This document shows positions 9,000-20,700 of a stretch of DNA of 64,000 nt, one piece after another. Each line of letters begins with the position of its first letter. The first letter of the stretch is position 1. Made by a program: the position numbers and the translations under genes. Source of the DNA: Sinohyriopsis cumingii (taxonomy: Eukaryota > Mollusca > Bivalvia > Unionida > Unionidae); assembly GCA_028554795.2 (NCBI GenBank), contig CM068825.1:159895398-159959397 (forward strand), given 5' to 3'. The notes under the pieces are model-generated. The model searched no databases. It had not been told where the DNA came from and worked only from the letters and a program-made list of their open reading frames with translations.

Positions 9000-9600
9000 T
9001 TTGGTCAAGGCTATTTGTGTTGAAGTACAACATTTAATGTAAGAGGTGTTGTGTTAATGATTTAATACATCAATAAATAAATATTTACATAGTTTCGAAT
9101 AGATGCAGACATACGAAGTGCATTTACTGATCAGAACATGGAAATAATCAACATCTTGCCCGATAGCAAGATTGTTAAAACAGTGCAGTAAAGAGACGGC
9201 ATAAATGACGTATTTACTCTGAGAAATACAAAAATTTGCATTTGTGATATATTCAGTACAATAAGAAGTAAACTGTCCAAAATGCATCTACAGTGATTCA
9301 GCAAATGCAGACAGAATTTATGGAGAACAAAGTTCCATTTTAAAAACAATACTTGGTACCTCAGTCTTCGAAGAATATCAAAACAGTTTTAGAATCAACC
9401 ATAAAAATGGAAAAATATATAAATCTGAAATAAAAGAATTTAAGAAACGTTGCAAATTAATGGAAATGAGGGCACCTGTTTTAAAGATCAAGCAGCCGCT
9501 CGCTCTTTATATACCGTCTTAAAGTATCATTACACTAATTGGTATAACAATGTGTTTGGTGTATCATATTTGAGTCCGTAGAAAAATCATTAGTAGTATC
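9000..9600. other. Unassigned AT-rich sequence
   Basis: I see no gene or recognisable repeat. It may include decayed 3' sequence of the adjacent LINE, but no reverse transcriptase motif can be read here. Confidence 0.3.
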
Positions 9601-10545
9601 AAAAATGATTTTCCTGAGAGTTGAAAGCCAGTAAAGTGTTGCTTGCATTAGGTAGAAAGCAACATTAAAATCTAGAAAGAAAAATATAAAAATTATAGTG
9701 AGTTGAGCCTGTACCAAATACATGCTGGAGACGATGAAGTAATATATAATGGAGTATTGTGTCAAATGACGCAGACAAGTCAAGGAGGGCGAGAACTGTA
9801 ATATTTCCACTATACAAATCAGAAAGAAGGTCCTTAATTACTCTCAAAAGGACAGCTTCAGTACTTTGGCGAGGGCGAGATGCAGAATGAACATTGCTAA
9901 AAAGACTATTTGAATTTAGATGAGATACAAGTTCGGATAGAACAACTTTTTCAAATATATTTTAGATAACTAGGGTGTTAGAAACGGGGCGGTAGTTATT
10001 TAAATTGTTCGGTTCAAGCGTCAATTACTTCAACAGAGGCTTTACAGCGGCATTTTTGAAAAATAATTGGAATTCACCGGATGAGACAGAAGTATATACA
10101 ACATCATTTAGGGAAGGCAATAGTGAATCTAAGCACTCGAGCAGCAATGATGTCGGAATCGGATCGAGTTCACATGCCTTTGGTACGCGTTTCATCACAA
10201 CTGTATGTACTTAATCCATAGACACAGATTCAAATGCTATTAAACGGTTCGAGTGATATGTATCACAGCTGTGTGGTGACGATCAGTCAATTGAAACTGT
10301 GTTTTCAAGTTGTGTTTAACGGATTGTACTCTGTCATGGAAGAAATTTGCCAATAGGTCAGGAAGATCATTGAAAGTGGTGTACATTTTTTGTGATTTCT
10401 TGTTACATTGGCTTGTTCATAATCTCGAATAGCTCATTGCAACTGGAAATTTATGTGCTCTTAGTATTGTAGTAAGTTGATTTTGCTGCATGAACTATGT
10501 TTGTGACATTCCTTTTAGCGATTTCATACATCTTCTTATGAATAG
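9600..10545 (-). mobile_element. Decayed non-LTR retrotransposon (reverse transcriptase fragment)
   Basis: On the - strand, scattered frames give a recognisable reverse transcriptase: CELDPIPTSLLLECLDSLLP upstream, then NNLNNYRPVSN, IFEKVVLSELVSHLNSNSLF, RQSTEAVLLRVIKDLL and VLALLDLSASFDTILH. The last is RT motif A with its catalytic Asp. This order is typical of LINEs of the CR1/L2/Rex group. Stops and frameshifts lie between the blocks. Motif C (the YADD region) and the endonuclease are not seen, so the copy is truncated at both ends. It stops where the 43-bp array begins. Family-level naming is tentative; LINE identity is firm. Confidence 0.8.
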
Positions 10546-10546
10546 T

Positions 10547-11832
10547 GATGCTGTTGGAAAGCTAAATCCTCTCAGCCGTACGGTGTAGTGAGGCTGCTGA
10601 AAAGTTAATTCCTCTCAACTGTACGGTGCAGTGAGGCTGCTGGAAAGCTTAATCCTCTCAGCCGTACGGAGTAGTGAGTCTGCTGGAAAGCTAAATTCTC
10701 TCGCCGTACGGTGTAGTCAGGCTGCCGGAAAGCTAAATCCTCTCAGCCGTACGGTGTAGTCAGGCTGCCGGAAAGCTAAATGCTCTCAACCGTACGGTGT
10801 AGTGAGTCTGCTGGAAAGCTAAATCCTCTCAATCGTACGGTGTAGTGAGGCTGCTGGAAAGATAAATCCTCTCAGCCGTACGGTTTTGTGAGGCTGCTGC
10901 AAAGCTAAATCCTCTCCGCCTTACGGTGTAGTGAGGCTGCTGGACAGCTAAATCCTCTCAACCGTACGATGTATTCAGGCTGCTTGAAAGCTAAATCTTG
11001 TCAGTCGTACGGTGTAGTGAGGCTGCTGGAAAGCTAAATCCTCTCAGCCGTACGCTGTAGTGAGGCTGCTGGAGAGTTAAGTTCTCTCAGCCGTACGGAG
11101 TAGTGAGTCTGCTGGAAAGCTAAATCCTCTCAGCCGTACGGTGTAGTGAGTCTGCTGGAAAGTTAAATCCTCTCGCCGTACGGTGTAATCAGGCTGCTGA
11201 AAAGCTAAATCCTCTCAACCGTACTGTATAGTGAGGCTGTTGGAAAGCTAAATCCTCTCAGCCATACGGTGTAGTGAGGCTGCTGAAAACCTAAATCCTC
11301 TAAGCCGTACGGTGTAGTGAGGCTGCTGCAAAACTAAATCCTCTCAACCGTACGGTATAGTTAGGCTGCTGGAAAGCTACATCCTCTCAGCCTTACGGTG
11401 TAGTGAGGCTGCCGGAAAGCTAAATCTCTCAGCCTTGCGGTGTTGTGAGGCTGCTGGAAAACTAAATCCTCTCAACCGTACGGTGTAGTTAGGTCGCTGG
11501 AAAGCTAAATCCTCTCAGCCTTACGGTGTAGTGAGGCTGCTGGAAAGCTAAATCCTCTCAGCCTTACGGTGTAGTGAGGCTGCTGGAAAACTAAATCCTC
11601 TCAGCTGTATGGTGCAGTGAGGCTGCTGGAAAGCTAAATTCTCTCATCCTTACGGTGTAGTGAGGCTGCTGGAAAGCTAAATCCTCTCAGCCTTACGGTG
11701 TAGTGAGGCTGCTGGAAAGCTAAATCCTCCCAGCGTTATGGTGTAGTGAGGCTGCTGGAACGTTAAATCCACTCAGGCGTACGGTGTAGTGAGTCTGCTG
11801 GAAAGTTAATCCTCTCAGCGGTACGGTGTTCT
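10547..11832. repeat. 43-bp tandem array, about 30 copies
   Basis: Units read GCTGCTGGAAAGCTAAATCC followed by TCTCAGCCGTACGGTGTAGT and a short GAG joint, with variants differing at a few positions (GTGAGG/GTCAGG/GTTAGG; CCGTACGG/CCTTACGG). The unit contains the palindrome CCGTACGG and a GCTGCTGGAAAGC box. The period stays near 43 bp across 1.3 kb. Confidence 0.9.
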
Positions 11833-12650
11833 GTTTTAGCAGTGTGAAGCTGGTCCCTAACGCTAATATACTAAGGAGAATCATTTTGAATTGATACATG
11901 GTTGCTAGGGAGTGATTGTCAAGCAATACACGCAAGCACTGATCAAGTTGTACTGCTGTAGGAAGTAACGAAGTTGCTAGGTTTGCTTGAATGTAATGCA
12001 TTGGTTGACATCTATTTAACATACGGTAGTTTCTCTTAGTAGAGGGATGGAGGGAGAGGTTAGGGACTGATACGTTAAGATGGCATATGACGCAGAGGTG
12101 ATATGATGCAGTTTGCTATGTCCAATCTAGTGCCTAGGGTTGATTCGGCAGGTTGGGTCACTAGCACTGGTAAGTTCATGCCAGTGCAACTAATTTTAAA
12201 ATATTCATATATTTATTTGTTACGTCCCGGTTAGGACCTAGCGTTATATCGGAACTTAAGCTAATGCACTATGCACTAGATTTCAACGACAAATAAAGGA
12301 ACATGAAAGAAATATATAATAAATTTAATTTAATTAGTTTAGTAATAACTTAAATAAGTTATTTTGGAAAATCCATGGTGAATACCCCATTTTGATAAAC
12401 AAGCTTTCTATATGCAATCGAAGTGATTTAGTAGATGCATGTATGTGATATAAATTCTTTGATGTATATTTGAAAATGCAATGCCGAAAAAATCCCACTC
12501 ACCCACCTTTTCTAAAGGTAAGAAGCATCAGATTCAGACATGATTATTTAAATTACTAATACACCTGCCACATATTTTCTGTCACATGGTTTCATAGCTT
12601 GGAATTTATTTCAAACTTCATTTGGACGCAAATAAATTTAACTGGACAAG
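11833..12650. other. Spacer between arrays, no gene seen
   Basis: AT-rich unique-looking sequence. One open frame of 100 codons on the - strand (11720-12022) overlaps the array edge and has no recognisable content. Confidence 0.3.
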
Positions 12651-12652
12651 TT

Positions 12653-13294
12653 TTACTGTAACATTTTCTTCACCCTTGGGGTAATGCTACATTGTGGATA
12701 TGACACACAGAGTCGGTTCGAGTATTCAGATTTAATTGGGCGATGACAGTTATTAAGCACTGCCGTCATGCTTGGGTTAAGGCTACATTGTGTATATGAC
12801 ACATAGAAGCGGTTGGAATGTTCAGATTTAAAAATGGGGCGATGATTGTTATTAAGCACTGCTACCATAATTGGCGTATTGCTACATTGTGTATATGACA
12901 CATAGAAGCGGTTCGATTCTTCAGACTTAATGGGGCGATGATTGTTGTTTAGCACTGCCGTCATAATTGGCGTATTGCTACATTGTGTATATGACACATA
13001 GAAACGGTTCAAGTCTTCAGACTTAATGGGGCGATGATTGTTGTTAAGCACTGCTACCATAATTGGCGTATTGCTACATTGTGTATATGACACATAGAAA
13101 CGGTTCAAGTCTTCAGACTTAATGGGGCGATGATTGTTGTTAAGCACTGCTACCATAATTGGCGTATTGCTACATTGTGTATATGACACATAGAAACGGT
13201 TCGAGTCTCCAGACTTAATGGGGCGATGATTGTTATTAAGCATTTCCATCCTAACTGGAGTAATGGTTAGTCTGTCTTTAAATATAAAACACAT
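12653..13294 (-). repeat. 96-bp tandem repeat, six copies, open across 213 codons
   Basis: Six units of about 96 bp. Because 96 is a multiple of three, the - strand stays open from an ATG at 13294 to 12653. Each unit would encode LNNNHRPIKSEDLNRFYVSY plus a short TQCSNTPIM-type joint. One unit has an extra codon (PIFKSE), preserving the frame; the end units are the most diverged. No signal peptide, known domain or splice context is visible. It is either a minisatellite that happens to be open or a repetitive protein exon; I favour the satellite. The reading frame is recorded because frame-preserving change is suggestive. Confidence 0.6.
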
Positions 13295-14236
13295 ACATTT
13301 ATTGATCTTCTTCTAAGGAAACGTTTGGTTAGTCCATTCAAGATGACAGAGAAATATAATCATGCAGACATTTAGGCTACTGGTTTTAGCAGCCATTTTT
13401 GCTAATGGTTTGGGCAGGCATTTTGGCTACTGATTTCGGTTTGAGCAGACATTTTGGCTTTTTCAAAAACATTCTCCACTTAAACTGCTTAATTTTTTTG
13501 ACCAATTGAACTCTCCAGCAAACCCCACCCTTCAAGGGAGAAAAATAGATCAAAGGTATGGATCAGTCTATTATGTAAAACACAGCTGGCTCATTTAAAC
13601 GCACAATTTTAGAATAAGCGAGACGACATTGATGTTGGCTATTTTCCTAAGTTTTACAGAAGGAGTATTTAAAATAAAGCAGGTAATTTTGGATGATCCG
13701 TTGTTCACAAACTATAAGACTATAAGGGAGAGGACATGTTGTACAAATGAGAGCTCTCAACAAAATGACATATATAACGCTTGAAGACTAAAATAATGAA
13801 CGGTGAAACATATGTACATGGAACGCTAAGGATGTGATGAGTCATTGAACAGTTGGAAACCGGCTGCAAAAGTTATGTCAATAAACAAACGACACCTCTT
13901 CTTCAGATATGACGAAAGAAAGGTGTATATACTGCGGTATTAAAAAGCTTAACAGCTCTATGTTTTAGAGGTGATTAAGCTTCTGGAACGTTAGGAATTG
14001 AACGGAAAATCTGTGCACTAGAAATTGAAGGTGTTAAGCCATCCACGGCATGAATATTTATACTGGTCACGACACCAAAGAGGAAAATGGAACGATATAG
14101 AAAAGCAATACCAGTAAATATAATGTTACACATGAAATACGTGACTGCCATGTTGAACAAGTCCTAGCAGGGCAATAAATAATATTACGGAAGAAATGAA
14201 CAAAGATAATAATCAAAACTAGAAAGTTAATTTAAC

Positions 14237-14270
<34 letters not shown>

Positions 14271-14419
14271 CTTTGAACGAAAGATATACAGTCAACAATC
14301 CTTTCAATAGAGGTACCAATGAGAGAAAACAAAATGGGCCTTTGTGGACAGTTGGCTTCCTCGGTATATAGGTTAACCCTTCAAATTTGGAATGTGAACA
14401 AATATCATGCACCGAATAC
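13295..14419. other. Non-coding stretch with minor repeats
   Basis: Near 13360-13470 there are three imperfect copies of a unit around GCAGACATTTTGGCTACTG. At 14239-14270 lies a (GT)n(GA)n microsatellite. Nothing else is recognisable. Confidence 0.45.
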
Positions 14420-14623
14420 CATTATTGGCCAATTTGGTCTAAAGCGCGCTCCTTTACTGATCAATGCAATCTCACCTTTGTCCGAGTTGGTTCCAGTCTC
14501 AGGCTAGGTCTATGTGGGTATGTGATATAGCTTGCCAGTGGCTTCCCGTGGGTCCTTGGTTCTTCACGGGGTTTTCCAGTGCCACCATGTATAGCATATC
14601 AAGCCCACAATAACAACAATGAC

Positions 14624-14665
<42 letters not shown>
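14420..14665 (+). mobile_element. tRNA-derived SINE (family S1), decayed head, ATT tail
   Basis: The head retains TTGGTCTAAAGCGCG (A-box region) and TTGGTTCCAGTCTCAGGC (B-box region). The body GTGGGTATGTGA, TAGCTTGCCAGTGGCTTCCCG and ACGGGGTTTTCC matches the full-length S1 copy at 35.5 kb in reverse complement. It ends in ACAACAATGACC followed by (ATT)n. Confidence 0.7.
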
Positions 14666-14666
<1 letters not shown>

Positions 14667-15339
14667 GTTATTACATATGCCATTAGTATTATCTTATCGA
14701 CATATTTAGTTTAGTGCATTATTCAATTTATGTATATATCACTTTTTGTGGAGATCTGTATTGTATGCTTAATTTTTGTCCATGATTGAGAATTATGGAT
14801 TATTTGTCTCCCTGACTTTTGTCATGATTGTAAATGATAAACAGGATATTACGTTTGAGTTCATGGTCAGTCTTGTTTACAGTAAAACTAGGTTTCTCCG
14901 TTGGAAATCTATTACATCGTAGGTCAAGTGAAATGTGAATATTTAGCTAACTTTGAAAATAAATAATTATTCCTGCTTCATATCAGTCTTTCGGAATCTA
15001 TTATCATGTTTTGTAGGTGTGTTAAGATATAACTTGAGAGTAACTATTTATTTAAATTACTAGTGCTCGTTCTCGCTTATTGAGAACTCATTGAAAGACA
15101 TTCAGGACTGTAACATTGTGGTACATCGGGACATTCAAAACTATTCTCATTCATTCAGAACATTTTATACTTTTGGACATGGGATAAGACATCCATTATT
15201 TTTGGGGATTTAATTCACAATAATGTGACTCTTAAATTTTCACTTCGTAACTTTGAGAGATAAAGTATGTGTCAATTGTACTTAACTTGGTTTCACTTCT
15301 TTCTGTTGGATAATTTAAGACAGAGAGTCACAACACACT
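14666..15339. other. AT-rich spacer, nothing recognised
   Basis: No gene, RNA or clear repeat seen. Confidence 0.3.
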
Positions 15340-15349
15340 GATCTCACTA

Positions 15350-15480
15350 TGTAACACAATTTTTGTTCCTTGGTTGTAAGTATTATTTCGTAATTGCTTA
15401 TGACTAAAAGGTATAGAAAATGGGTATTATTCCCCGAAAACTTTGCTTTTTTAACCAGGACAGTGATATTTTGAAATATA
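15350..15480 (+). repeat. Left terminal inverted repeat of the 2.4-kb transposon
   Basis: Pairs with 17640-17782. Mismatches and short indels are scattered, with the best-conserved block being CCAGGACAGTGATATTTT. Confidence 0.8.
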
Positions 15481-15619
15481 TTTATTTCCAATGAGAAAAC
15501 GTGCGAATTTGTGTCTTTTCGGTTACAGAAAGTCAGAAGAAAAAAAACGTATGAACCAAAATTAGCATGTATTTATAGTAATGTAATAGAACAATGACCA
15601 CAAAAGATTTAGAAGTGAA

Positions 15620-17498
15620 TAGTTTTTTGAAATTATACTGTAAATCACTTTTTTAATAATCAGCCCCCAAATGTAGTCTCCCACCATGTTCTCGTTATAT
15701 TTTCCTTAGTAGCGGCGTTCGAAGTTCAGTATATCCTGATGGAAGCGCTTGCCTTGCTCCTCCGGGTACGCTCCCATGCTCTCCTTGAATACATCAAGGT
15801 GACCATCGAGGATATGGACTTTGAGGGACATTTTCAGCCCATTGTACCGTAGCTCTTTACATGAGTCTCAACCAGCTCCACATAGCTTTCGGCCTTGTGA
15901 TTACCCAGGAAGCCCCGAAACACTGCGACAAAGCTGTTCGAACCCGCTTTTACCTTACTAGTGAGCTTCTTGGGGAATTCATTGCACTCCATAATCTTCA
16001 TTATCTTTGGTCCGACGAAGTCACCGGCTTTGACCTTTGCCTCTGACAGCTATGGGAAGATGTTTTGAAGGTACTTGAAGGCTGCCGACTCCTTATTTAG
16101 AGCTCTGAGAAATTGTTTCATAAGGCCCAATTTGATGTGCAGTGGTGGCATCAGCACCTTCTTGGGATCCACCAGTGGCTCCCACTTGACGTTGTTCCTC
16201 CCCACAGAGAACGCGGTTCGCTGTGGCCAGTCCCGCCTGTGGTAGTGCACATTGGTATCACTGCTGTCCCAAAGAAAAGATAACAGGGAAACTTGGTAAA
16301 AATGCCTTGGAGACCCATCAGAAATGTCACCATTTTTGAAGTCTCCGATGACCTCCCAGCCGTACTCATCATACTTCAAGTCGTTCGGCAAGGTCTTGAT
16401 GCTGTTGTAATCCTCTTTGAAGTGCACAGAGTGAACCAAGGGAAGAAACGGGTACTTGTTCCCATTATGGAGCAGCACGGCTTTAAGGATCCTTGATGAG
16501 CTATCAATGAAGAGGCGCCACTCATTCTAGTTACAAGAGATTCCGATTGCCTCGAACAGACTGGTCACATTGTGGCAGAAGCAGAACCCATCTTGACGGG
16601 TGAAGAAGCTGGAAAAGCTTGGTGACGCTTCCTCTGATCTGCGACTTGTACACTTTTCTCCAGCAAGTTTCACTGCTTGAGCCTAGACGTCAAAAGCTCT
16701 GTATTGGACTTGGTGAAACCAAGATCTCTGATAAAGTCGTTGAGCTCTTTTTTGGCTGGAGTAGTATGGGTTTCTCTCCTCAGCTCCACCTCTGAAATTG
16801 TCATCTGGATCTAAAACGTCTTCCTCGCTCTCTGACTTTCTGCTCTCTTCTAAAGACAGCGGCTCTTTCTCTCCGGAGGAGTTGGTACGGGGAGCTCAGG
16901 GTAGTGTGACACAAGGGCGATGGACGAAGGAAGGTCCGGATACGTGATAGCGGGTGCATTCTTGCCAGTCATACGTTTGGAAGGGTCCACCATGCAGAAG
17001 TAGTAGTTGCTTAAGTGGTCCATGGGTTCCCGCCAAATTCTTGGGATAGCGAACTTCATGGCTCTTATCCCCTCTGTACCATCCTGCAAAAATACATTTA
17101 TTTCACCCTTTACAAATTTGTAAGAGATTCTCGCAACATTTTTTATATTTATTTTTTCAATAACATTGAAAATTGTAAAACATTTCAAAATAAAAAGTTA
17201 TACAATTTTAAAATTTGAACAAATTTTATAACATAAAATTCTGAGCAACAATTGTCCACCTTACCTACCAGCGTTTTTTGCAGTCCTCGCAGGTGAAATG
17301 ATGTGCCCAAGGTTTGTCTTGATGTCCGTCAGACATGCCGAAATATGCCTTGTAGACCTCAAATATATTAGCCGATGCTTCCACAGAGTATATTTTCACT
17401 CTTGTCTTTATAATTTGGCCGCAGACATAGCAAAATGCGTCTGCCGGATGCTTGCAACCTCTTGATGCCATCTCAGAAAAATGCAGATATGTATCCAC
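15620..17498 (-). pseudogene. Transposon-encoded protein of an uncharacterised recurrent animal family
   Basis: Exon 1 (17498 or the in-frame ATG at 17470, to about 17266) encodes MASRGCKHPADAFCYVCG and HHFTCEDCKK, a Cys/His pattern like a treble-clef zinc finger. An intron (donor GTAGGTAAG, acceptor TTTTTGCAG, about 17265-17087) follows. Exon 2 gives MKFAIPRIWREPMDH, YYFCMVDPSKRMTGKNAP and PELPVPTPPER, then an acidic stretch. Frame-broken sequence continues to LFIDSSSRILKAVLLHNGNK, WEVIGDFK, DPKKVLMPPLHIKLGLMKQF, GFLGNHKAESYVELVE and MVGDYIWGLI. I recognise this as a protein family repeated in arthropod, cnidarian and mollusc genomes without a named function. The terminal repeats imply a transposase. 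Asp residues in FIDSS and IGDFK could belong to an RNase H-like active site; that is inference. Several frameshifts and stops make it non-functional. Confidence 0.7.
17087..17265 (-). other. Probable intron in the transposon gene
   Basis: On the - strand the coding sequence stops at CTG|GTAGGTAAG and resumes after a T-rich tract ending TTTTTGCAG|GATGG. The piece between is strongly AT-rich and non-coding. Joining does not restore a clean frame, because further small indels follow. Confidence 0.55.
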
Positions 17499-17639
17499 TT
17501 AGGCAGCTGAAACTAAACTGAACTGGTGGGCTTATGGCCCCTGCGTCTTTACTACTATTTATATTAATGGAAAGTTCTCGAAAGTTCTAGAAATTACTCC
17601 AAGTTTACTTAGCAATGAATCTATCTGGAATGTTATGGA

Positions 17640-17782
17640 AAATAGGTAAATTTTAAAATATCACTGTCCTGGTCCTAAAAGCAAAGTTTGTGGGGAATAA
17701 TAAACATTTTCTATACTATTGAGACATAATCAATTAGGAAATAGCACTTACTATCCAGGAACAACAACAAAAATTTGTTACA
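17640..17782 (-). repeat. Right terminal inverted repeat of the 2.4-kb transposon
   Basis: Reverse complement of 15350-15480. It lies just upstream of exon 1 of the transposon gene, so it probably holds the promoter. Confidence 0.8.
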
Positions 17783-17799
17783 CGGTGTCATCTTTGTTT

Positions 17800-20700
17800 A
17801 GTGCCTCAACAAAAAATACCAATTCCGCTACAAAATGACAGCTTACATATGACCGTGAAACAGGATCGATTCTATGTTCGGCTCATTTATATAATTAGGT
17901 TTAGCAACAGCTGTTCACACTGCATCAATAACTGGATTAGAGAATTGTGAATAATAGGGAATGAAAAGAGGCTTTATGGAGCTATTATTAGTAGCACTTA
18001 CATTGAAACTTCGCCTGGTTCTACAAACAATGTTTTATATATTGAATGACTCTTGACTCTAAAGAAAACGGATGTAACTCGTTTCTCCTCAAAGGTGAAC
18101 GATTAACATCAAGATGAAGATATCGAATTATATTTGTCATACTGGCGAAAAGTTGACTTAAATTTCCGCTGCGACATGATGACTGATTTGCTGACCTTCC
18201 GGCAAACGAACTGCTTCTGCATTTTCTCATATTGATGAAACTGCGTCACTTACGATTTTGATATACTGACACGTATTGGTTATACTGACTGTTTGACTAG
18301 AGTAAGGTGAGTACAAGCGAAATAAGAAATGTTTACACATCGAATCACGTGATATGCCTTATCTGAACAATTCCTTTCCCATGAAGTTAAACTTTACTTT
18401 GCAGAGCACCAAGAAGTCACTGTCGATACTCTTAAGTGACGGCTTAAGCCGACGAGAAGGCATTGTTCTCTAAAAAACGTTGACCGTTATATCCATGACT
18501 TTACACAGAAAATATGTTAGGGTACATTAAAATAGCCGTTGATGCCATGTGGCCACTATATCAAGGTGGCGCTTGTACTGTTTCTCTCATTTTCTTAGGG
18601 ATGAGCTGAAATAAATCGTCTCATTATCGTATAGGAGATTAATACTAAAGCTATTACTCTCTACTCCCTATGACAATATTCTTTAAATTTATTTCAACTT
18701 CTAAACTAAACTAATCTGGAGCCACCTTATTGCACTCAAACATTAGATTAATTACAGATTTTTGTATGCCAGAAGCCGACATTATATTGATATTGAATAA
18801 TATTTTTATTACTTAATTATACTATTTGCCAATAATATCTCTTTTAAAATAAAAATGATAGAATGTAAAAGACAAGAAGCAGGACTATTAAATAGTTTAA
18901 TAAAATAAATGCCAATGAAATAATATAAAATGTCGATGCAACAAAGAGCACATTAAAAATTACCTTATTCAATACAAAGAAGCAATATTGTCAACTACAT
19001 CATTGATTATACGTTTTTTCTGAATCATCATTTACTGTGTTAATTTTAACATAACGAAAATACCATCTGCAACAAAGGATTTACATAAAATTAAACAAAA
19101 TTATTTTTACTGGAGGATGTTACACACAAATAGGATGAAGTAAACTCTAGTACACATTCAACTACGTGTAAAATATATAGATTATAAAAATATTTTTTAT
19201 ACAATTTTCATTTAATAATTGAAGTTAACCTTCACATATAAATGATAAGATCAGCATTTCAGTTAAGTTGTAAAACTTTACAATGCAAAAAGAGAAACGT
19301 ACGGATAAAACATACGATAGCCGAGATGCGAAGAATGTGTAAAGTCAACAAAAATAATTGATAATCAAAGTGACGGAATATCAACGATGACAAAATGGTA
19401 TTAAGGAGGAAGAAGTGAAAAGATTAAAGCCAGAATGCGTTGGCTCCTTAAGACAATTTGAATAGGCTCAATGTATTTGCACCAAAAATACGTCAACCTT
19501 GGATTTATATTTGAATATAAATAATGGACATTAGATTAAAATAACCAATTAATACGGAGCATTAACCGCGTCCTGTCATTCAAATTAACTTATCAAGTTA
19601 GATAAATCGCCTGACCTTGTCAACATGGCACATGCATTTAGAGATATAAATATTTACAATACTGAAATCCGTTTTCTTAAACAAGCCATTAAACATTGAT
19701 GATAACTACAATTGTGACAATAATGACTGACGAAACAATATGGAGCACTGTTGAACGTGGCAATTTTTCAAAAATCAAGTAAACGCAAATGTCGATGATA
19801 CTTCCTAGTGGCATACTGTACCAGAAGCAGGCAAATCATTATACAAATTACAAATTTATTTCTAGTTGCGAAAAGTGTTGTCGTTGTGTAAAATAGCTTT
19901 ATTAAATCAAATAACAAAGCATATATATTGAACAATTTAATTTGATCTACAACTCATTTAAAATAAAAAAATAATACCACTGGAGATACCTGAAAGGAAA
20001 GAAATACTTAATCAGTAATGGGCCAGAGGAACATAAATCTGTATTAGGGTTTTAGGAGCCTATGTTAGCTGCTGACAAACGTAGCTGTAGAGTATGTATA
20101 ATTGAATAATGGAGACCACTGTCAGCTTATCAAGAAAATTATATGACAATTAGCACTATGAAGACCAAGTTACAGCGCAGATTTTTCGTCTCTGTTGTAA
20201 CTTTGAAACATTTTATTCCAGGATTATGAATCAATTTTAAGGGTGAATATTGTCCTGAAAATTGTAAGCATCCAAAGATTAGACAATAACTCAACTAAAT
20301 TCGGGTGCTTCATTTAACAAGGATTAATCCCTACTATTAATGTACATACAGCAGCTATTGACAATAACCCAAAGACTTATTCTTATGTTACGTGTTTAGG
20401 CTCGAATAAACAGTAAAGAAGGAAAGAGTGAAAACAACAAGTTTTGAAAAATTCAACAAATAATTTATTTCCCTGTAACAACAAAAAAAACACAACAAAA
20501 ATAAAAAAAGAACTTAGGTTTTAAGAATCAAATCCAACATAATCAAAGATTTATTCATGAATAAAATTTTAGAATTCCTAATAATGACATGTTCTAATGA
20601 ATTCAAGTTCGAGTCCCGACGAAGAATCCAATATGGAAAGCGATGATGTGTGCTATATCCTGTACAGTGTTATTGTCTACAGTTCCTTGTAGAAACACAA

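Larger units (their letters stand above)
15350..17782 (-). mobile_element. 2.4-kb DNA transposon with long terminal inverted repeats
   Basis: The left end (15350-15480) and right end (about 17640-17782) are inverted repeats of about 130 bp. Both begin TGTAACA and share TAATTG, GTATAGAAAATG, TATTATTCCCC, AAACTTTGCTTTT and CCAGGACAGTGATATTTT. Between them, on the - strand, lies the broken gene at 15620-17498. I could not settle a target-site duplication. Similarity of the ends may extend about 10 bp further out, so the exact termini are uncertain. Confidence 0.8.

Noticed and set aside
8696..9037. Several overlapping frames on both strands
   Set aside because: All are translations of the GT-rich minisatellite; frames on both strands are equally open, as expected for a short repeat.
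10547..11832. CRISPR-like array of 43-bp repeats
   Set aside because: Units are contiguous with no spacers; this is a tandem satellite in an animal genome.
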